Shown here piece after piece: positions 8,333 through 17,536 of a DNA stretch of 64,000 nucleotides. The stretch spans positions 62,001 to 126,000 of the forward strand of contig CAVFDI010000001.1 of NCBI GenBank assembly GCA_963621145.1, in the 5' to 3' direction. The notes under the pieces are model-generated. The model saw nothing but the letters and a program-made list of their open reading frames with translations, did not search any database and was not told the origin of the DNA. Source of the DNA: W0P28-013 sp963621145. GTDB lineage: Bacteria; Bacteroidota; Bacteroidia; Bacteroidales; Paludibacteraceae. A program made the position numbers and the translations under genes. Position 1 is the first letter of the stretch, and the number at the start of each line of letters is the position of its first letter.

Positions 8333-10403
8333 GAAAAAATCTTTTCGTCGCAGCGTCGCCTTCCGTTTTCGTCGTTTTTGCAGAGCGAAATATGCCATGT
8401 TCTGCTCGGTGAAACGCGAAGTAACCATTGGTCGCGTGGCGGGCTACATTGCCGATTTGCAGCTAGCAAAATCGAAACTTGCTGGTGCGGCTATTTGTGC
8501 AGTAGCAACCATTTTTTCGCCGTTCATGCTCTTGGCCGAAGATGATCCCGACGCTTTCGATCTTCAGAATCTGGACGAGGTGCAGATTACGGCCGTAAAA
8601 CGCCAAGTAGCGAGCAATGCGCTGCATGTGGTGGCTACTGTCTCGGCCGAACAGCTGCAATCGTTTCCCGTTACAACCCTTCCCGAACTGCTCGATTATC
8701 TCCCAGGAATCGACATTCGCACGCGTGGCGCAAATGGTGCGCAAGCCGACATCTCGATGCGCGGCGGCACCTTCGATCAAGTACTGATTCTCCTCAATGG
8801 CGTCAACATCACCGACGCACAAACGGGCCACGCAAACCTTGATATCCCCATCGATTTTTCTGCCATCGAACGCATCGAAATTTTGCGCGGAACTTCGGTG
8901 TGCCAATTCGGACTTTCGGCATTCAGCGGTGCCATCAACATCGTTACAAATGCTACGCCACAACGCATTGTGCGCGCTGCTGTGCATGGCGGCGACTTCG
9001 GCTTTTTCGCTCCGAAAATCGATTTTCGCTACGCTAAAAACAATTGGCAGTTCGAGGTTTCTACCGACTACAATCAGTCCACAGGCTACACCGATAATAC
9101 CGATTACAAATACGGAAATGCTTATGTTTCAGCCACTTGTAACGATTCTCTCACTGGAACTTGGCAAATGCAGTTGGGCGGTCAGCTGAAAAATTTTGGC
9201 AGTAATTCGTTCTATTCGCTCAAGTATCCCGATCAATTCGAGGCTACAAAAACGTTGCTCGGCTCGCTTTTGTGGCAAAAACGATTGAATGTAGTTTCGC
9301 TCGAGGCGTCGCTTTTCTACCGCGGACATTACGACCGTTTCGAACTTTTCCGCGAAGGCAAAACCGAAGCGCCAGCGTGGTACACGGGACACAATTATCA
9401 CTGCACCGATATGGCCGGAGCAAATGTGAAAGCGTCGTTTCCCTACCGAATTGGTCGCACTTCGTTTGGCGCGGAATTGCGCGACGAACACATCTTCAGC
9501 AATGTGCTTGGCGACGAGCTCGAAACCGCGCGCCGTGTGCCTTTTGCAGCCGATTCGGCGCAATTTACAAAGGCAAAAAACCGCCTGAATGTGAACTATT
9601 TTGCCGAACAGATGTTTAGCGTGGGCAATTTTGTGGCGGCAGTTGGCGTTTCGGGTAATTATAACACCATGTTTCGCCACAATTTCGCCTTCACGGCCAA
9701 CGCAAGTTACCAATTTGCCACCGATGGCGAGGTGTTTGCCAATGTGAGCCGTGCGCTGCGTCTGCCCACTTTCACCGACCTTTATTACCAAAGTGCCACG
9801 CAAACGGCAAACCCAAATCTGAAACCCGAAGAGAGTCTGAATACTGAAATCGGTGTGCGCTGGGCTGGACATGGTTTTCGCACTAGCTTGAATGCCTACT
9901 ATCGCGTCGGAAAAAATCTGATTGATTGGGTGAAAACGCCCGACGAAGAACGTTGGCGCAGCGTGAACCATACGCGCGTCGATGCTTTTGGTGGCGAGAT
10001 TTCGCTAGCCTATTCGCATGGTTATTGGCTGAAAAACTTGGAGCTGAATTATGCCTACTGTCAACTGTCGAAGGACGCAGGCGAATTGATGTCGAAATAT
10101 GCGCTCGACTATTTGCGGCACAAGTTCACTGTGAATTTGGCGCACGGAATTTATAAAGGTTTTGGCGCAAGTTGGCAGTTCACTTTTCAGCAGCGCGAAG
10201 GCACTTACACTGCTGTCGATGGCGCAGTGCAATGCTACACGCCAGCCTATCTGCTCGATGGCAGAATTTTCTGGCAAAATCAGAAATTGAACATTTTTCT
10301 GGAAGGAAGCAACCTGATTGGCACAAAATACTACGACTATGGCGGCATTGTTCAGCCAGGACGCTGGATAAAAGCAGGAATTTCAGTGAAAATTGATTAC
10401 TGA
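8331..10403 (+). CDS. TonB-dependent outer-membrane receptor (BtuB-like)
   Basis: The protein has a TonB-box-like segment LDEVQITAVKR after the signal region, a plug domain at about 95-205 with LPELLDYLPGIDIRTRG, then SMRGGTFDQVLILLNGV and IERIEILRGTS, and a 22-strand-type barrel in the remaining 480 residues, ending with the expected aromatic-containing last strand. It is shorter than SusC-type receptors, has no SusD partner and no carboxypeptidase-like N-terminal domain, so it resembles BtuB/siderophore receptors; the substrate is not evident. Odd point: nearly 50 Arg-rich residues precede the hydrophobic signal core (about 50-69), and the annotated ATG is formed within a heptad array. ATG 8397 is a plausible alternative start. 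Confidence 0.88.
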   Translation: MKKSFRRSVAFRFRRFCRAKYAMFCSVKREVTIGRVAGYIADLQLAKSKLAGAAICAVATIFSPFMLLAEDDPDAFDLQNLDEVQITAVKRQVASNALHVVATVSAEQLQSFPVTTLPELLDYLPGIDIRTRGANGAQADISMRGGTFDQVLILLNGVNITDAQTGHANLDIPIDFSAIERIEILRGTSVCQFGLSAFSGAINIVTNATPQRIVRAAVHGGDFGFFAPKIDFRYAKNNWQFEVSTDYNQSTGYTDNTDYKYGNAYVSATCNDSLTGTWQMQLGGQLKNFGSNSFYSLKYPDQFEATKTLLGSLLWQKRLNVVSLEASLFYRGHYDRFELFREGKTEAPAWYTGHNYHCTDMAGANVKASFPYRIGRTSFGAELRDEHIFSNVLGDELETARRVPFAADSAQFTKAKNRLNVNYFAEQMFSVGNFVAAVGVSGNYNTMFRHNFAFTANASYQFATDGEVFANVSRALRLPTFTDLYYQSATQTANPNLKPEESLNTEIGVRWAGHGFRTSLNAYYRVGKNLIDWVKTPDEERWRSVNHTRVDAFGGEISLAYSHGYWLKNLELNYAYCQLSKDAGELMSKYALDYLRHKFTVNLAHGIYKGFGASWQFTFQQREGTYTAVDGAVQCYTPAYLLDGRIFWQNQKLNIFLEGSNLIGTKYYDYGGIVQPGRWIKAGISVKIDY

Positions 10404-10426
10404 ACAATCGGGAATTGAATTATTTC

Positions 10427-11518
10427 TCAACTTTTCCACCGAAATTTTCCAACGAATCCACGCAGCGCAGAATAGACCACATAAATGGGATAGATTGCGC
10501 TCAGAGCGAGTGTGTGGCACAGAAGTTTGATTTGATGTGTGAATGGCAAGAAAAGCGCCAAAAATGCCGTATCTATCGCGAATTTTGCGCAGAAAGCGAT
10601 GCAAAATGGCACAATTGTTGCAAAATGCCAAAAAATGCCGATGAAATCGAGCAAAATCAATGCTGAAAGTCCGAAAACCAAGCACGCCACGCCTATGGTT
10701 GCCGCGTCGGTGTAACTTGCGGCTTTCGAGGTCCAACGTGCCCGCTGATTTACGAAATCGCGCAGCGTGGCTTGCGGCTGGGTTGTTACTACAGTTTTTT
10801 CATGCTTCAAAAAGGCGATTTTACCGCCCATTTTTTTCACTGCGTGCAGCAGAAAAACATCGTCGCCCGAAGGCAGCTCGCTATGCAATGCGCTGTGGCA
10901 CTGCAACCAAACACTCTTTTTGAATGCCAAATTTGCACCATTGCACATCACAGGCATTTGCGCGCCACAAGCCCCAGCCGTCGATGCAATGAGCGAGGCA
11001 AATTCCAACGCTTGCAGTTGCTGAAACAGCGTGCCGTCGTCGGCCATTCGCACTGCGCCAAGCAATAAATCAGGCTCATTTTCGGCGAAATAATTGGAAA
11101 TAATTTGCAGATGTTCGGCTTGTAGCGTGCAGTCGGCATCGGTGCAGACTATTATCTCATTTTTTGCAGCCAAAATGCCATCGATGAGTGCATTTTTTTT
11201 GCCATTTCCTGATGCTGAAATGCAGCGTGCAAAAGTGTGTTTTTTGGCGAATTCATCGAGAATTTTTGCAGTGTCGTCGGTGGAGTGGTCGTCGACAAAA
11301 ATCACCTCAAAATTGTTGTGCGTTTGTTCCTCAATCGATCGCAAAAGTGGCGGCAGATTTTCTGCTTCATTTTTGCAGCACACAACGAGCGAAACTGGCG
11401 ATTTCATCGGCTTTTTTTCGGTATAGTGTGGTGTGCGTTTCCAACCAATTGCAAACGCCAAAACCATGGCTGCATAGAGCACTAAAAAACAGTATGTCGT
11501 TGTGGGAATGACGACCAT
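10427..11518 (-). CDS. Membrane-associated family 2 glycosyltransferase
   Basis: The 363-residue protein has one N-terminal membrane segment (about 8-25), a GT2 catalytic domain from about 42 (SLVVCCKNEAENLPPLL, then EVIFVDDHSTDDT) with the DxD metal site TDADC (D127, D129), GNGKKNA for nucleotide-sugar contact, GDDVFLL as the catalytic-base region, QRARW as the processive-type QxxRW motif near 290, and further hydrophobic segments to the C-terminus. It should add sugars from UDP- or GDP-sugars to an envelope glycan or lipid; which one is unknown. The start at 11518 overlaps the comF stop by one base (TAATG); the longer frame upstream is comF read out of frame. Confidence 0.88.
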   Translation of the reverse strand: MVVIPTTTYCFLVLYAAMVLAFAIGWKRTPHYTEKKPMKSPVSLVVCCKNEAENLPPLLRSIEEQTHNNFEVIFVDDHSTDDTAKILDEFAKKHTFARCISASGNGKKNALIDGILAAKNEIIVCTDADCTLQAEHLQIISNYFAENEPDLLLGAVRMADDGTLFQQLQALEFASLIASTAGACGAQMPVMCNGANLAFKKSVWLQCHSALHSELPSGDDVFLLHAVKKMGGKIAFLKHEKTVVTTQPQATLRDFVNQRARWTSKAASYTDAATIGVACLVFGLSALILLDFIGIFWHFATIVPFCIAFCAKFAIDTAFLALFLPFTHQIKLLCHTLALSAIYPIYVVYSALRGFVGKFRWKS

Positions 11519-12207
11519 TATGCTGCAGCAAGTGTGAATACTGAAATCCGCGCTGTGGGCGTCTGCTCCAAAATGGCTTCGGCACAGGCAATGAGCGTAG
11601 AACCCGTGGTCAGCACATCGTCTACTATCAGAATGCGTTTGTCGGCAAAAAGTGCGGCATCGTGCAATGCAAAAATGCCCTTTGTGTTTTCCCAACGCTC
11701 ATAAACTGATTTTTTGGTTTGTGTCGGATTTTCGATGGCGCGGTAGAGGTTCGTTGTCTCCACGGGTGCGCCCATCACTGCCGACAAACCTTGCGCAATG
11801 CACTCGGCCTGATTGTAGCCGCGCTTGGCAAATTTTTTCGGATGCAGCGGCACTGGCACAATGTAGTCGAAGTCCCTAAAATCGGGCGATTCCATTATTT
11901 CCGAAGCGGCATATTTGGCAATGTTGTAGCCAATGTCGGTGCCATTTTTGTACTTCAATTGGTGCAAAATGGTGCGATATTTCGAACCTTTCTGAAAATA
12001 GTAGAACGATGTGGCGCGCTCAATCTCTGCTTTGCCCCAAAAGCGTTTCTCGAGCTGATTGTCGCGCTCGAGGTGCAGGTTGGTGCGCGGCAAGTGTAGC
12101 AGACAATCCATGCAAATGCTCTCTTCGCCCACAGTCAACACTTTACCGCAAGCACAACAAAGGTTTGGGTAAAAAATGTCGATTAAATGGGCAAAAAGGC
12201 GTTTCAT
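11518..12207 (-). CDS. comF: ComF family phosphoribosyltransferase-like protein
   Basis: The 229-residue product has a four-Cys zinc site near the N-terminus (CCACG at 17-21, CMDC at 32-35) and a C-terminal PRTase fold with the PRPP-binding motif ILIVDDVLTTGSTL. This is the ComF/GntX layout. ComF is needed for DNA uptake in naturally competent bacteria, probably on the cytoplasmic side, though many non-competent bacteria keep it and the substrate is not settled. The gene overlaps the glycosyltransferase start by one base and is likely cotranscribed with it and with dgkA, 24 nt upstream. Confidence 0.92.
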   Translation of the reverse strand: MKRLFAHLIDIFYPNLCCACGKVLTVGEESICMDCLLHLPRTNLHLERDNQLEKRFWGKAEIERATSFYYFQKGSKYRTILHQLKYKNGTDIGYNIAKYAASEIMESPDFRDFDYIVPVPLHPKKFAKRGYNQAECIAQGLSAVMGAPVETTNLYRAIENPTQTKKSVYERWENTKGIFALHDAALFADKRILIVDDVLTTGSTLIACAEAILEQTPTARISVFTLAAA

Positions 12208-12231
12208 TTACTGTAAAATTTGATGACTTCG

Positions 12232-12591
12232 TTAGTCGAACAAATCGACAATTTTTGGCAAAAACACAATCACTCCCACGCAGGCTGCGGCAATGGCACA
12301 CACCAAAACTGCGCCAGCGGCCATGTCTTTGATAGTCCGAATTTTTTCGTTGATGTTTGGCTCGATTAAATCGCACATTTTTTCGATGGCGGTATTCACC
12401 ATTTCTGCCGAAATTACCAAACCGCAGCAAAGAAGTACTGCCGCCCATTCCATCGGCGAAATTTGCAGCACGAAACCTGCCACTACCACGCACAACGCAG
12501 CCACAGCGTGGAATTTCATATTCCTCTCGCTCCTAACCGCAGCCACCATGCCGCGCCATGCGTACACAAATCCCTTCAGAAATTTTTTCAT
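12232..12591 (-). CDS. dgkA: Diacylglycerol kinase family integral membrane protein
   Basis: The 119-residue protein has three membrane segments and the family signature SAEMVNTAIEKMCDLI, with a conserved Lys/Asp pair after it (IRTIKDMAAGAV). It phosphorylates diacylglycerol or, in Gram-positive-type homologues, undecaprenol; both serve lipid carrier recycling in the inner membrane. Residue spacing fits the small prokaryotic DAGK family rather than the soluble lipid kinases. The gene lies 24 nt upstream of comF and 20 nt downstream of the secreted-protein gene, so one operon is likely. Confidence 0.93.
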   Translation of the reverse strand: MKKFLKGFVYAWRGMVAAVRSERNMKFHAVAALCVVVAGFVLQISPMEWAAVLLCCGLVISAEMVNTAIEKMCDLIEPNINEKIRTIKDMAAGAVLVCAIAAACVGVIVFLPKIVDLFD

Positions 12592-12611
12592 CGATGAAAA
12601 TTAGGCAATTA

Positions 12612-14111
12612 TCAATTGGAAAAATGATGGTACGGCACCATTTTCTCAACCTCTTTGGCAATCTCTTTGGCGCGATTGGTCAGAAAATCGGCCATGGTCC
12701 AACCGTAAATTTTCTTCTCTTTTGCCAATTTGTCGAGGTCGGCGTCGGTCATCTTTTTGTCGTGATTTACCAGCACTTTCTCGTCGGGACGGCTCTGCGG
12801 ATCGCCACGATAGGTTACAATCTCGGTGCCGACTTCGCTCACGGTGTAACGACCAGCCTTCTCTATCTGACCCGCTTTGGCATTTTGGCGCAAATCAATC
12901 ACGCCAAAGGTGTAATCAATCGTCATCACCGATTCTATCATCACCTTGTGCATGCGACCTTGATACATGTTAAAGTCCTCAGTACCAGCGGTTTGCGCTT
13001 TGCCTTTGTTGTAATCCTTCTCAGAAATCTCTTTCTCACTCACTACGCCATCTTTGGTAACGCGCTGCATAAATTTTATAACCTGCTTGTCCATTTCCGA
13101 TTTGTTGTGAGCATATTGGTAATGACCAAATTTCTCCGAATCGTAGGTGAAAATGAGTGCGCAGCGATTATTTTTCAGCGAATCGATGGGCAGACCTTGC
13201 AACGTTTCGAAATCGTAGTAATCGGGGAAAGCGTTGCGCAAGGTTTTTAGCGTCTTTTCGTCGAGATTGAGTGCAGTGTTGGTCACGCTATCGACAATGG
13301 CTACGCTCAGCACGCCGCGTTTGTATGCCAATTTTTCTTTCTCTACCGAGTTGCCAAAATCGCCTGCCAAAGCGTAGTAGCGAGCAGCGTCGTATTGTGC
13401 CTGATAGCGTTCTTTGCCGAATAGAGCCTCGGCTTTGTCGAAAAATAGGTTCTGCAGCCGCACGCGGTCTGGGGTGATGCGCGCCACCATGGCCGAGTCG
13501 CCTTCGTGCCGTGCAATGATGGCGTTGAACAGCGTGAGTGCCTCAATTTGGTCGGCCTCTTTGTTCGATTGTGCAAGAGTGTGAGCGTAGGGCAGTTCCA
13601 CGCTGTCGCGATAGTTCACAATGTTGGTGGCATAGATGGTGTCGTATTTGTTGGCTTTCTCCATGGTGGCGAGACCAATCTGTTTCTGCTCCATCTTTTT
13701 GCTCGATTCGCACTGCTTGCGCCCTTCGTCGTAGTAGTATTTGGCGGCGTGTGCGCGAATGTCGGTCTGCAGCGAATCGTAGTTCACATGCTCCACAGCC
13801 GCCCATTTGCCTTCTTGCACAAGGCGTTCCATGCGTGTTTGCAGGTCGGCCCAAAGGTGACATTCGTCAGCCATTTTCACGTAGTTCTCGGGCTTTTTTT
13901 GCGCAGCGGCTTGTAGCGATGCAATCTCTTTCAATGCCTTTGCGTAGATGCTTTTCAGGGCTTTCTGCTCTTTTTTCAACTGTTTTTTGTTGGTTTCGAA
14001 GCTTACTTTTTCGGCTTGCGAAAGTGCGTCGTTCACCGCCTGTTGCGCTTCGATGGCTTGCATTGGCACCAAAATGGCTGCCGCAACAAGCGCAATGATT
14101 GTTCTTTTCAT
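12612..14111 (-). CDS. Secreted protein of unknown function with Lys/Gln-rich helical N-terminus
   Basis: The 499-residue protein has a signal peptide (about 1-22) followed by a long helical, charged stretch (about 25-75) likely to form a coiled coil. The middle third (about 80-270) is helical and repetitive in the manner of TPR-like repeats (DEGRKQCESSKKMEQ, then EALFGKERYQAQYDAARYY). The C-terminal third (about 300-440) looks beta-rich. I see no catalytic motif and do not recognise the family. It probably works in the periplasm. It starts an operon-like series with dgkA, comF and the glycosyltransferase, which gives no clear functional hint. Confidence 0.7.
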   Translation of the reverse strand: MKRTIIALVAAAILVPMQAIEAQQAVNDALSQAEKVSFETNKKQLKKEQKALKSIYAKALKEIASLQAAAQKKPENYVKMADECHLWADLQTRMERLVQEGKWAAVEHVNYDSLQTDIRAHAAKYYYDEGRKQCESSKKMEQKQIGLATMEKANKYDTIYATNIVNYRDSVELPYAHTLAQSNKEADQIEALTLFNAIIARHEGDSAMVARITPDRVRLQNLFFDKAEALFGKERYQAQYDAARYYALAGDFGNSVEKEKLAYKRGVLSVAIVDSVTNTALNLDEKTLKTLRNAFPDYYDFETLQGLPIDSLKNNRCALIFTYDSEKFGHYQYAHNKSEMDKQVIKFMQRVTKDGVVSEKEISEKDYNKGKAQTAGTEDFNMYQGRMHKVMIESVMTIDYTFGVIDLRQNAKAGQIEKAGRYTVSEVGTEIVTYRGDPQSRPDEKVLVNHDKKMTDADLDKLAKEKKIYGWTMADFLTNRAKEIAKEVEKMVPYHHFSN

Positions 14112-14223
14112 AATAGGATTTTTTTTTAGTTTATCAAGTTTGTAAAGTTGTGTGCTGCAAAATCTTCGATGAAATAATCTGTTAAAATATATTAAATCGT
14201 TATCAATTTTATTTTTTCAAAAA

Positions 14224-14246
14224 GATGAAATTTCCGCCATTTCATC
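14224..14246. repeat. Hairpin GATGAAAT/ATTTCATC in the recG 3' region
   Basis: Perfect 8-bp arms with a 7-nt loop in the 220-nt space between recG and the secreted-protein gene. It may be a terminator of recG or a regulatory site; no T-run follows on the minus strand. Confidence 0.45.
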
Positions 14247-14267
14247 GGAAAAAATTTCGATTTGCTT

Positions 14268-14286
14268 ATTTAGATTCAATCTAAAT
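14268..14286. repeat. 19-bp palindrome ATTTAGATTCAATCTAAAT
   Basis: Perfect 9-bp arms around a single C, as for a dimeric regulator's operator. It lies upstream of the minus-strand secreted-protein gene (start 14111) and downstream of recG. Confidence 0.6.
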
Positions 14287-14294
14287 AGGGCGCT

Positions 14295-14329
14295 TTCTTA
14301 ATTCTTCATTATTCATTCTTAATTTTTTA
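14295..14329. repeat. Heptad array (TTCTTAA-like, 5 units)
   Basis: Units TTCTTAA, TTCTTCA, TTATTCA, TTCTTAA, TTTTTTA, ending 3 nt before the recG stop codon. Confidence 0.8.
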
Positions 14330-14332
14330 TTT

Positions 14333-16426
14333 CTACGAAATAACTCCCCAGTTTATGGTAGTTTTTGTGAGTTTTGCAAGTTGCAAATTTAGGCATTTAT
14401 TTTCGTCCGACGACAAATCGGGGTCTGTTTCGAGCAAATCGTGGGCAATGGTGCGTGCGGCTTGCAGTATTTTGCCGTCGCTGGCGAGGTTGGCTATTTT
14501 CAGGTCGAATGGCAGACCGCTCTGAATGGTGCCGTCGATGTCGCCCGGGCCGCGCAGGTTCATGTCGGCTTCGGCTATCACAAAACCGTCGGTGCTGTCG
14601 ACCATTATTTGCAGTCGGCGGCGCGTGTCGTTGGCCAATTCGTAGCGCGACATCAGTATGCAATAACTTTGGTCGGCTCCGCGTCCCACGCGACCGCGCA
14701 GTTGGTGCAGTTGCGCCAGCCCAAAACGTTCGGCATTTTCTATCACCATAACGCTGGCATTCGGCACATTCACACCAACTTCTATCACTGTGGTGGCGAC
14801 CATTATTTGCGTTTTCCCTGCGACAAAATCGATCATTTCGCGTTCTTTGTCGGCAGGTTTCATTCTGCCATGAACCATGCTTATGCGATAGTTTGGGAAT
14901 GTGGCGCGCACTTGTTGGAAACCATTTTCGAGGTCTTTCAGATCGAGTTTTTCCGACTCCTGAATGAGCGGATAGACGATGTAGACTTGCCTGCCAGCAT
15001 CTATTTGTTTTGCCAAAAAGCGATTCAGCGCATCGCGTTTGTTGTCGAACAGATGATAGGTGGCTATGGGTTTGCGACCAGGCGGCAGTTCGTCTATCAC
15101 CGACACATCGAGGTCGCCGTAGATGGTCATGGCCAGCGTGCGCGGAATGGGCGTGGCAGTCATCACCAAAATGTGCGGCGGCTGAATGTTTTTGCTCCAG
15201 AGTTTGGCGCGTTGAGCCACACCAAAGCGGTGTTGCTCGTCGATAACCACAAGCCCAAGGTTTTTGAAAACCACCGAATCCTCGATGAGTGCGTGCGTGC
15301 CGATGAGCAGTTGCAGTGTGCCATCTTGCAATTCTTGTGAAATAATGGCGCGCTCCGATTTTTTGGTGGAACCTGTGAGCAATCGCACATTCAGCCCAAT
15401 TTTTTCGACCTGTTTCGAGATGGATTGAAAATGTTGCGTAGCCAAAATTTCGGTTGGTGCCATAATGCAGGCCTGAAAACCATTGTCGATGGCAATGAGC
15501 GCAGTCATCAGCGCCACCATGGTTTTGCCGCTGCCAACATCGCCTTGCAGCAGACGGTTCATCTGTTTTCCCGAGGCAAGGTCGGCGCGAATCTCTTTGA
15601 TCACTCGTTTTTGCGCTCCAGTGAGTTCAAACGGCAGACATTCGCGGTAGAAGCGATTGAAATTTTGCCCGATTTTACCGAGAATATAGCCTTGATATTT
15701 CAATTCGCGCAATTTCGTTTGGCGAATAATGCTGAGCTGAATGAAGAAGAGTTCTTCAAATTTCAGTCGGCGTTGTGCTTGCTCGAGCAGTTGCAGATTT
15801 TTCGGAAAATGAATGTTGCGAATGGCCTGCTCGCGCGGCATCAGTGCATATTTTTTGACGAGCGATGGCGGCAGAGTTTCTGGAATTTGTAGGCTTGGAT
15901 CCGACAGGGCAGTGTAGATGAGTTTGCGCAGCGCAGCCGAGTTCAAAAACGACGATTTCATCTTCTCGGTGGTGTTGTAGTGCGCTTGCCAACCTTGTGT
16001 TTTTTGCTGATTTTCGTCGGTGAGTGGGTCAATTTCGGGGTGGGCAATGTTGAACATGCGCCCGTAGCGTTGTGGCTTGCCGAAAATGATGTACCACTGT
16101 CCAATGCGATACTTATCCTCCACATATTTCAGCCCTTTGAACCAGACGAGTTCCATCGTGCCAGTGCCATCGCTGATGGTGGCAACGAGGCGTTGCGAGC
16201 GACCTTCGCCCTTCTTTTCGAACCGAACAATTTGTGCCTTCAATTGAATGAGCGGCATGCTTTCGTTCACTTCGGCAATGGTGTAGAAGCGGCTTCGATC
16301 GATGTGTTTGTAGGGAAAATAGGTGATGAGGTCTTCGACGGTGCGAATGCCGAGTTCACCCGTAAGCGTAAGGGCGCGCTTGGGACCAACTCCGGGCAGA
16401 TACATTATGTCGGTATTTAGCACCAT
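14333..16426 (-). CDS. recG: ATP-dependent DNA helicase RecG
   Basis: The 697-residue protein has the N-terminal wedge/OB domain (to about 240) and a superfamily 2 helicase core: Walker A GDVGSGKTMVA, DEQH box VVIDEQHRFGVAQR, TATPIPRTLAM, and C-terminal motifs MVHGRMKP and QLRGRVGRG, ending in the RecG-specific wrap region. It reverses stalled replication forks and branch-migrates Holliday junctions. Length is typical. The ATG at 16426 gives the usual RecG beginning with YLPGVGPKRA following. It lies 58 nt downstream of the polyprenyl synthase gene, probably in the same transcript. Confidence 0.97.
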   Translation of the reverse strand: MVLNTDIMYLPGVGPKRALTLTGELGIRTVEDLITYFPYKHIDRSRFYTIAEVNESMPLIQLKAQIVRFEKKGEGRSQRLVATISDGTGTMELVWFKGLKYVEDKYRIGQWYIIFGKPQRYGRMFNIAHPEIDPLTDENQQKTQGWQAHYNTTEKMKSSFLNSAALRKLIYTALSDPSLQIPETLPPSLVKKYALMPREQAIRNIHFPKNLQLLEQAQRRLKFEELFFIQLSIIRQTKLRELKYQGYILGKIGQNFNRFYRECLPFELTGAQKRVIKEIRADLASGKQMNRLLQGDVGSGKTMVALMTALIAIDNGFQACIMAPTEILATQHFQSISKQVEKIGLNVRLLTGSTKKSERAIISQELQDGTLQLLIGTHALIEDSVVFKNLGLVVIDEQHRFGVAQRAKLWSKNIQPPHILVMTATPIPRTLAMTIYGDLDVSVIDELPPGRKPIATYHLFDNKRDALNRFLAKQIDAGRQVYIVYPLIQESEKLDLKDLENGFQQVRATFPNYRISMVHGRMKPADKEREMIDFVAGKTQIMVATTVIEVGVNVPNASVMVIENAERFGLAQLHQLRGRVGRGADQSYCILMSRYELANDTRRRLQIMVDSTDGFVIAEADMNLRGPGDIDGTIQSGLPFDLKIANLASDGKILQAARTIAHDLLETDPDLSSDENKCLNLQLAKLTKTTINWGVIS

Positions 16427-16484
16427 CGAATGACGAATTTTTCTCGATGAAAAGGCGCATTTTCCGATTTTTCAGTGGCGAAAA

Positions 16485-17456
16485 TCAGTTGTTGCGCTCA
16501 AGAGCAAAGTCGAGTAGGGCAGCAAGCGCTTGGCGCGCCTCGTTGTCGGTGAAAATAGCCAAACAATCGAGCGCTTTTTCCCGAAAGTAGTCCATTTTTT
16601 CGTTGGCATAGTCGATGCCGCCATTTTGCAAAACGAACTGCTGCACAAAAGTGCCATTTTCGGCGATTTCATCGGCATTTTTTGCTATATCGACAATGCG
16701 TTTTTTCTCGGTTTCATCGGCATTTTTTATGGCTTGAATTATCGGCAAGGTGAATTTGCCTTCGCGCAGGTCGTTGAGCGTTGGTTTGCCAATGTTTGCT
16801 TGCGGCGTGTAGTCGAAAATGTCGTCTTTTATCTGGAAACAGATGCCAAGATTCTCGCCAAAATGTTGCAGTGCGTCAACTTTATCGGGCGATGTTCCAG
16901 CCGACAGCGCACCAGCCAACGCACAATGTGCAAAAAGAGAAGCGGTTTTTAGGCGAATTATCTCGTAATAGACCGATTCGTCGGCCAAAGTGAAGGCATT
17001 TTGCTGTTGCAAAAGTTCGCCGCGTGTGGCGTCTTTGCCCAGTTCTACCAGACAGCGCATCAAGTCAATGCTTTCGGTGCGCGACATGAATCCCATCGAT
17101 TTGGTGAGCAGATAGTCGCCAACAAGCACTGCCGTTTGGTTGCCAAAGCGTGCATTCACCGATGGAAGTCCGCGGCGCTGGTCGGTGCAGTCCACCACAT
17201 CGTCGTGAAGCAGGCTGGCGGTGTGCAGCACTTCGAACGAGGCTGCCGCCAAATGGGTGCGAGCGTTTATCTGACCTGCCACTTTTGCCGATAGCAGCGT
17301 GAGTGTTGGGCGCAGTTGTTTGCCTTTGCTTTGGGCTACATGGCTCAGTGCCGATTGCAACAGAGCATCGGGCGAGTCGAACGCAGTGTCGAGCAACGCC
17401 TCGAAACGCTGCCATTCGTCGGCTAGTGGTTTGCGTATTTCATTCAAATCGGCCAT
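16485..17456 (-). CDS. Polyprenyl (probably octaprenyl-type) diphosphate synthase
   Basis: The 323-residue protein has the two Asp-rich motifs of trans-prenyltransferases: the first as LLHDDVVD near 75-83 and the second as QIKDDIFDY near 200-208, with GKQLRPTLTLLSA before the first. It elongates isoprenyl diphosphate chains, most likely for the menaquinone side chain. The start at 17456 was chosen because the longer frame begins with TTG 17486, which lies inside a -7 promoter box (17484-17491) and so cannot be transcribed. The distance from the box to ATG 17456 is 28 nt. Confidence 0.9.
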   Translation of the reverse strand: MADLNEIRKPLADEWQRFEALLDTAFDSPDALLQSALSHVAQSKGKQLRPTLTLLSAKVAGQINARTHLAAASFEVLHTASLLHDDVVDCTDQRRGLPSVNARFGNQTAVLVGDYLLTKSMGFMSRTESIDLMRCLVELGKDATRGELLQQQNAFTLADESVYYEIIRLKTASLFAHCALAGALSAGTSPDKVDALQHFGENLGICFQIKDDIFDYTPQANIGKPTLNDLREGKFTLPIIQAIKNADETEKKRIVDIAKNADEIAENGTFVQQFVLQNGGIDYANEKMDYFREKALDCLAIFTDNEARQALAALLDFALERNN

Positions 17457-17483
17457 TGGCGGCGATGGATTTTTTTCAGAGTG

Positions 17484-17491
17484 CAAAAGTA
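17484..17491 (-). promoter_or_regulatory. -7 box (TACTTTTG) of the polyprenyl synthase gene
   Basis: TACTTTTG on the minus strand, 28 nt before ATG 17456. It decides the start of that gene. A -33 TTTG is not evident. Confidence 0.55.
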
Positions 17492-17536
17492 CGAAAAATT
17501 TCGCTTACTTTAATTTCTCTTTAATCTGAATTTTTT

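Noticed and set aside
17457..17486. Longer N-terminus of the polyprenyl synthase from TTG 17486
   Set aside because: TTG 17486 lies within the -7 promoter box, so the transcript cannot contain it.
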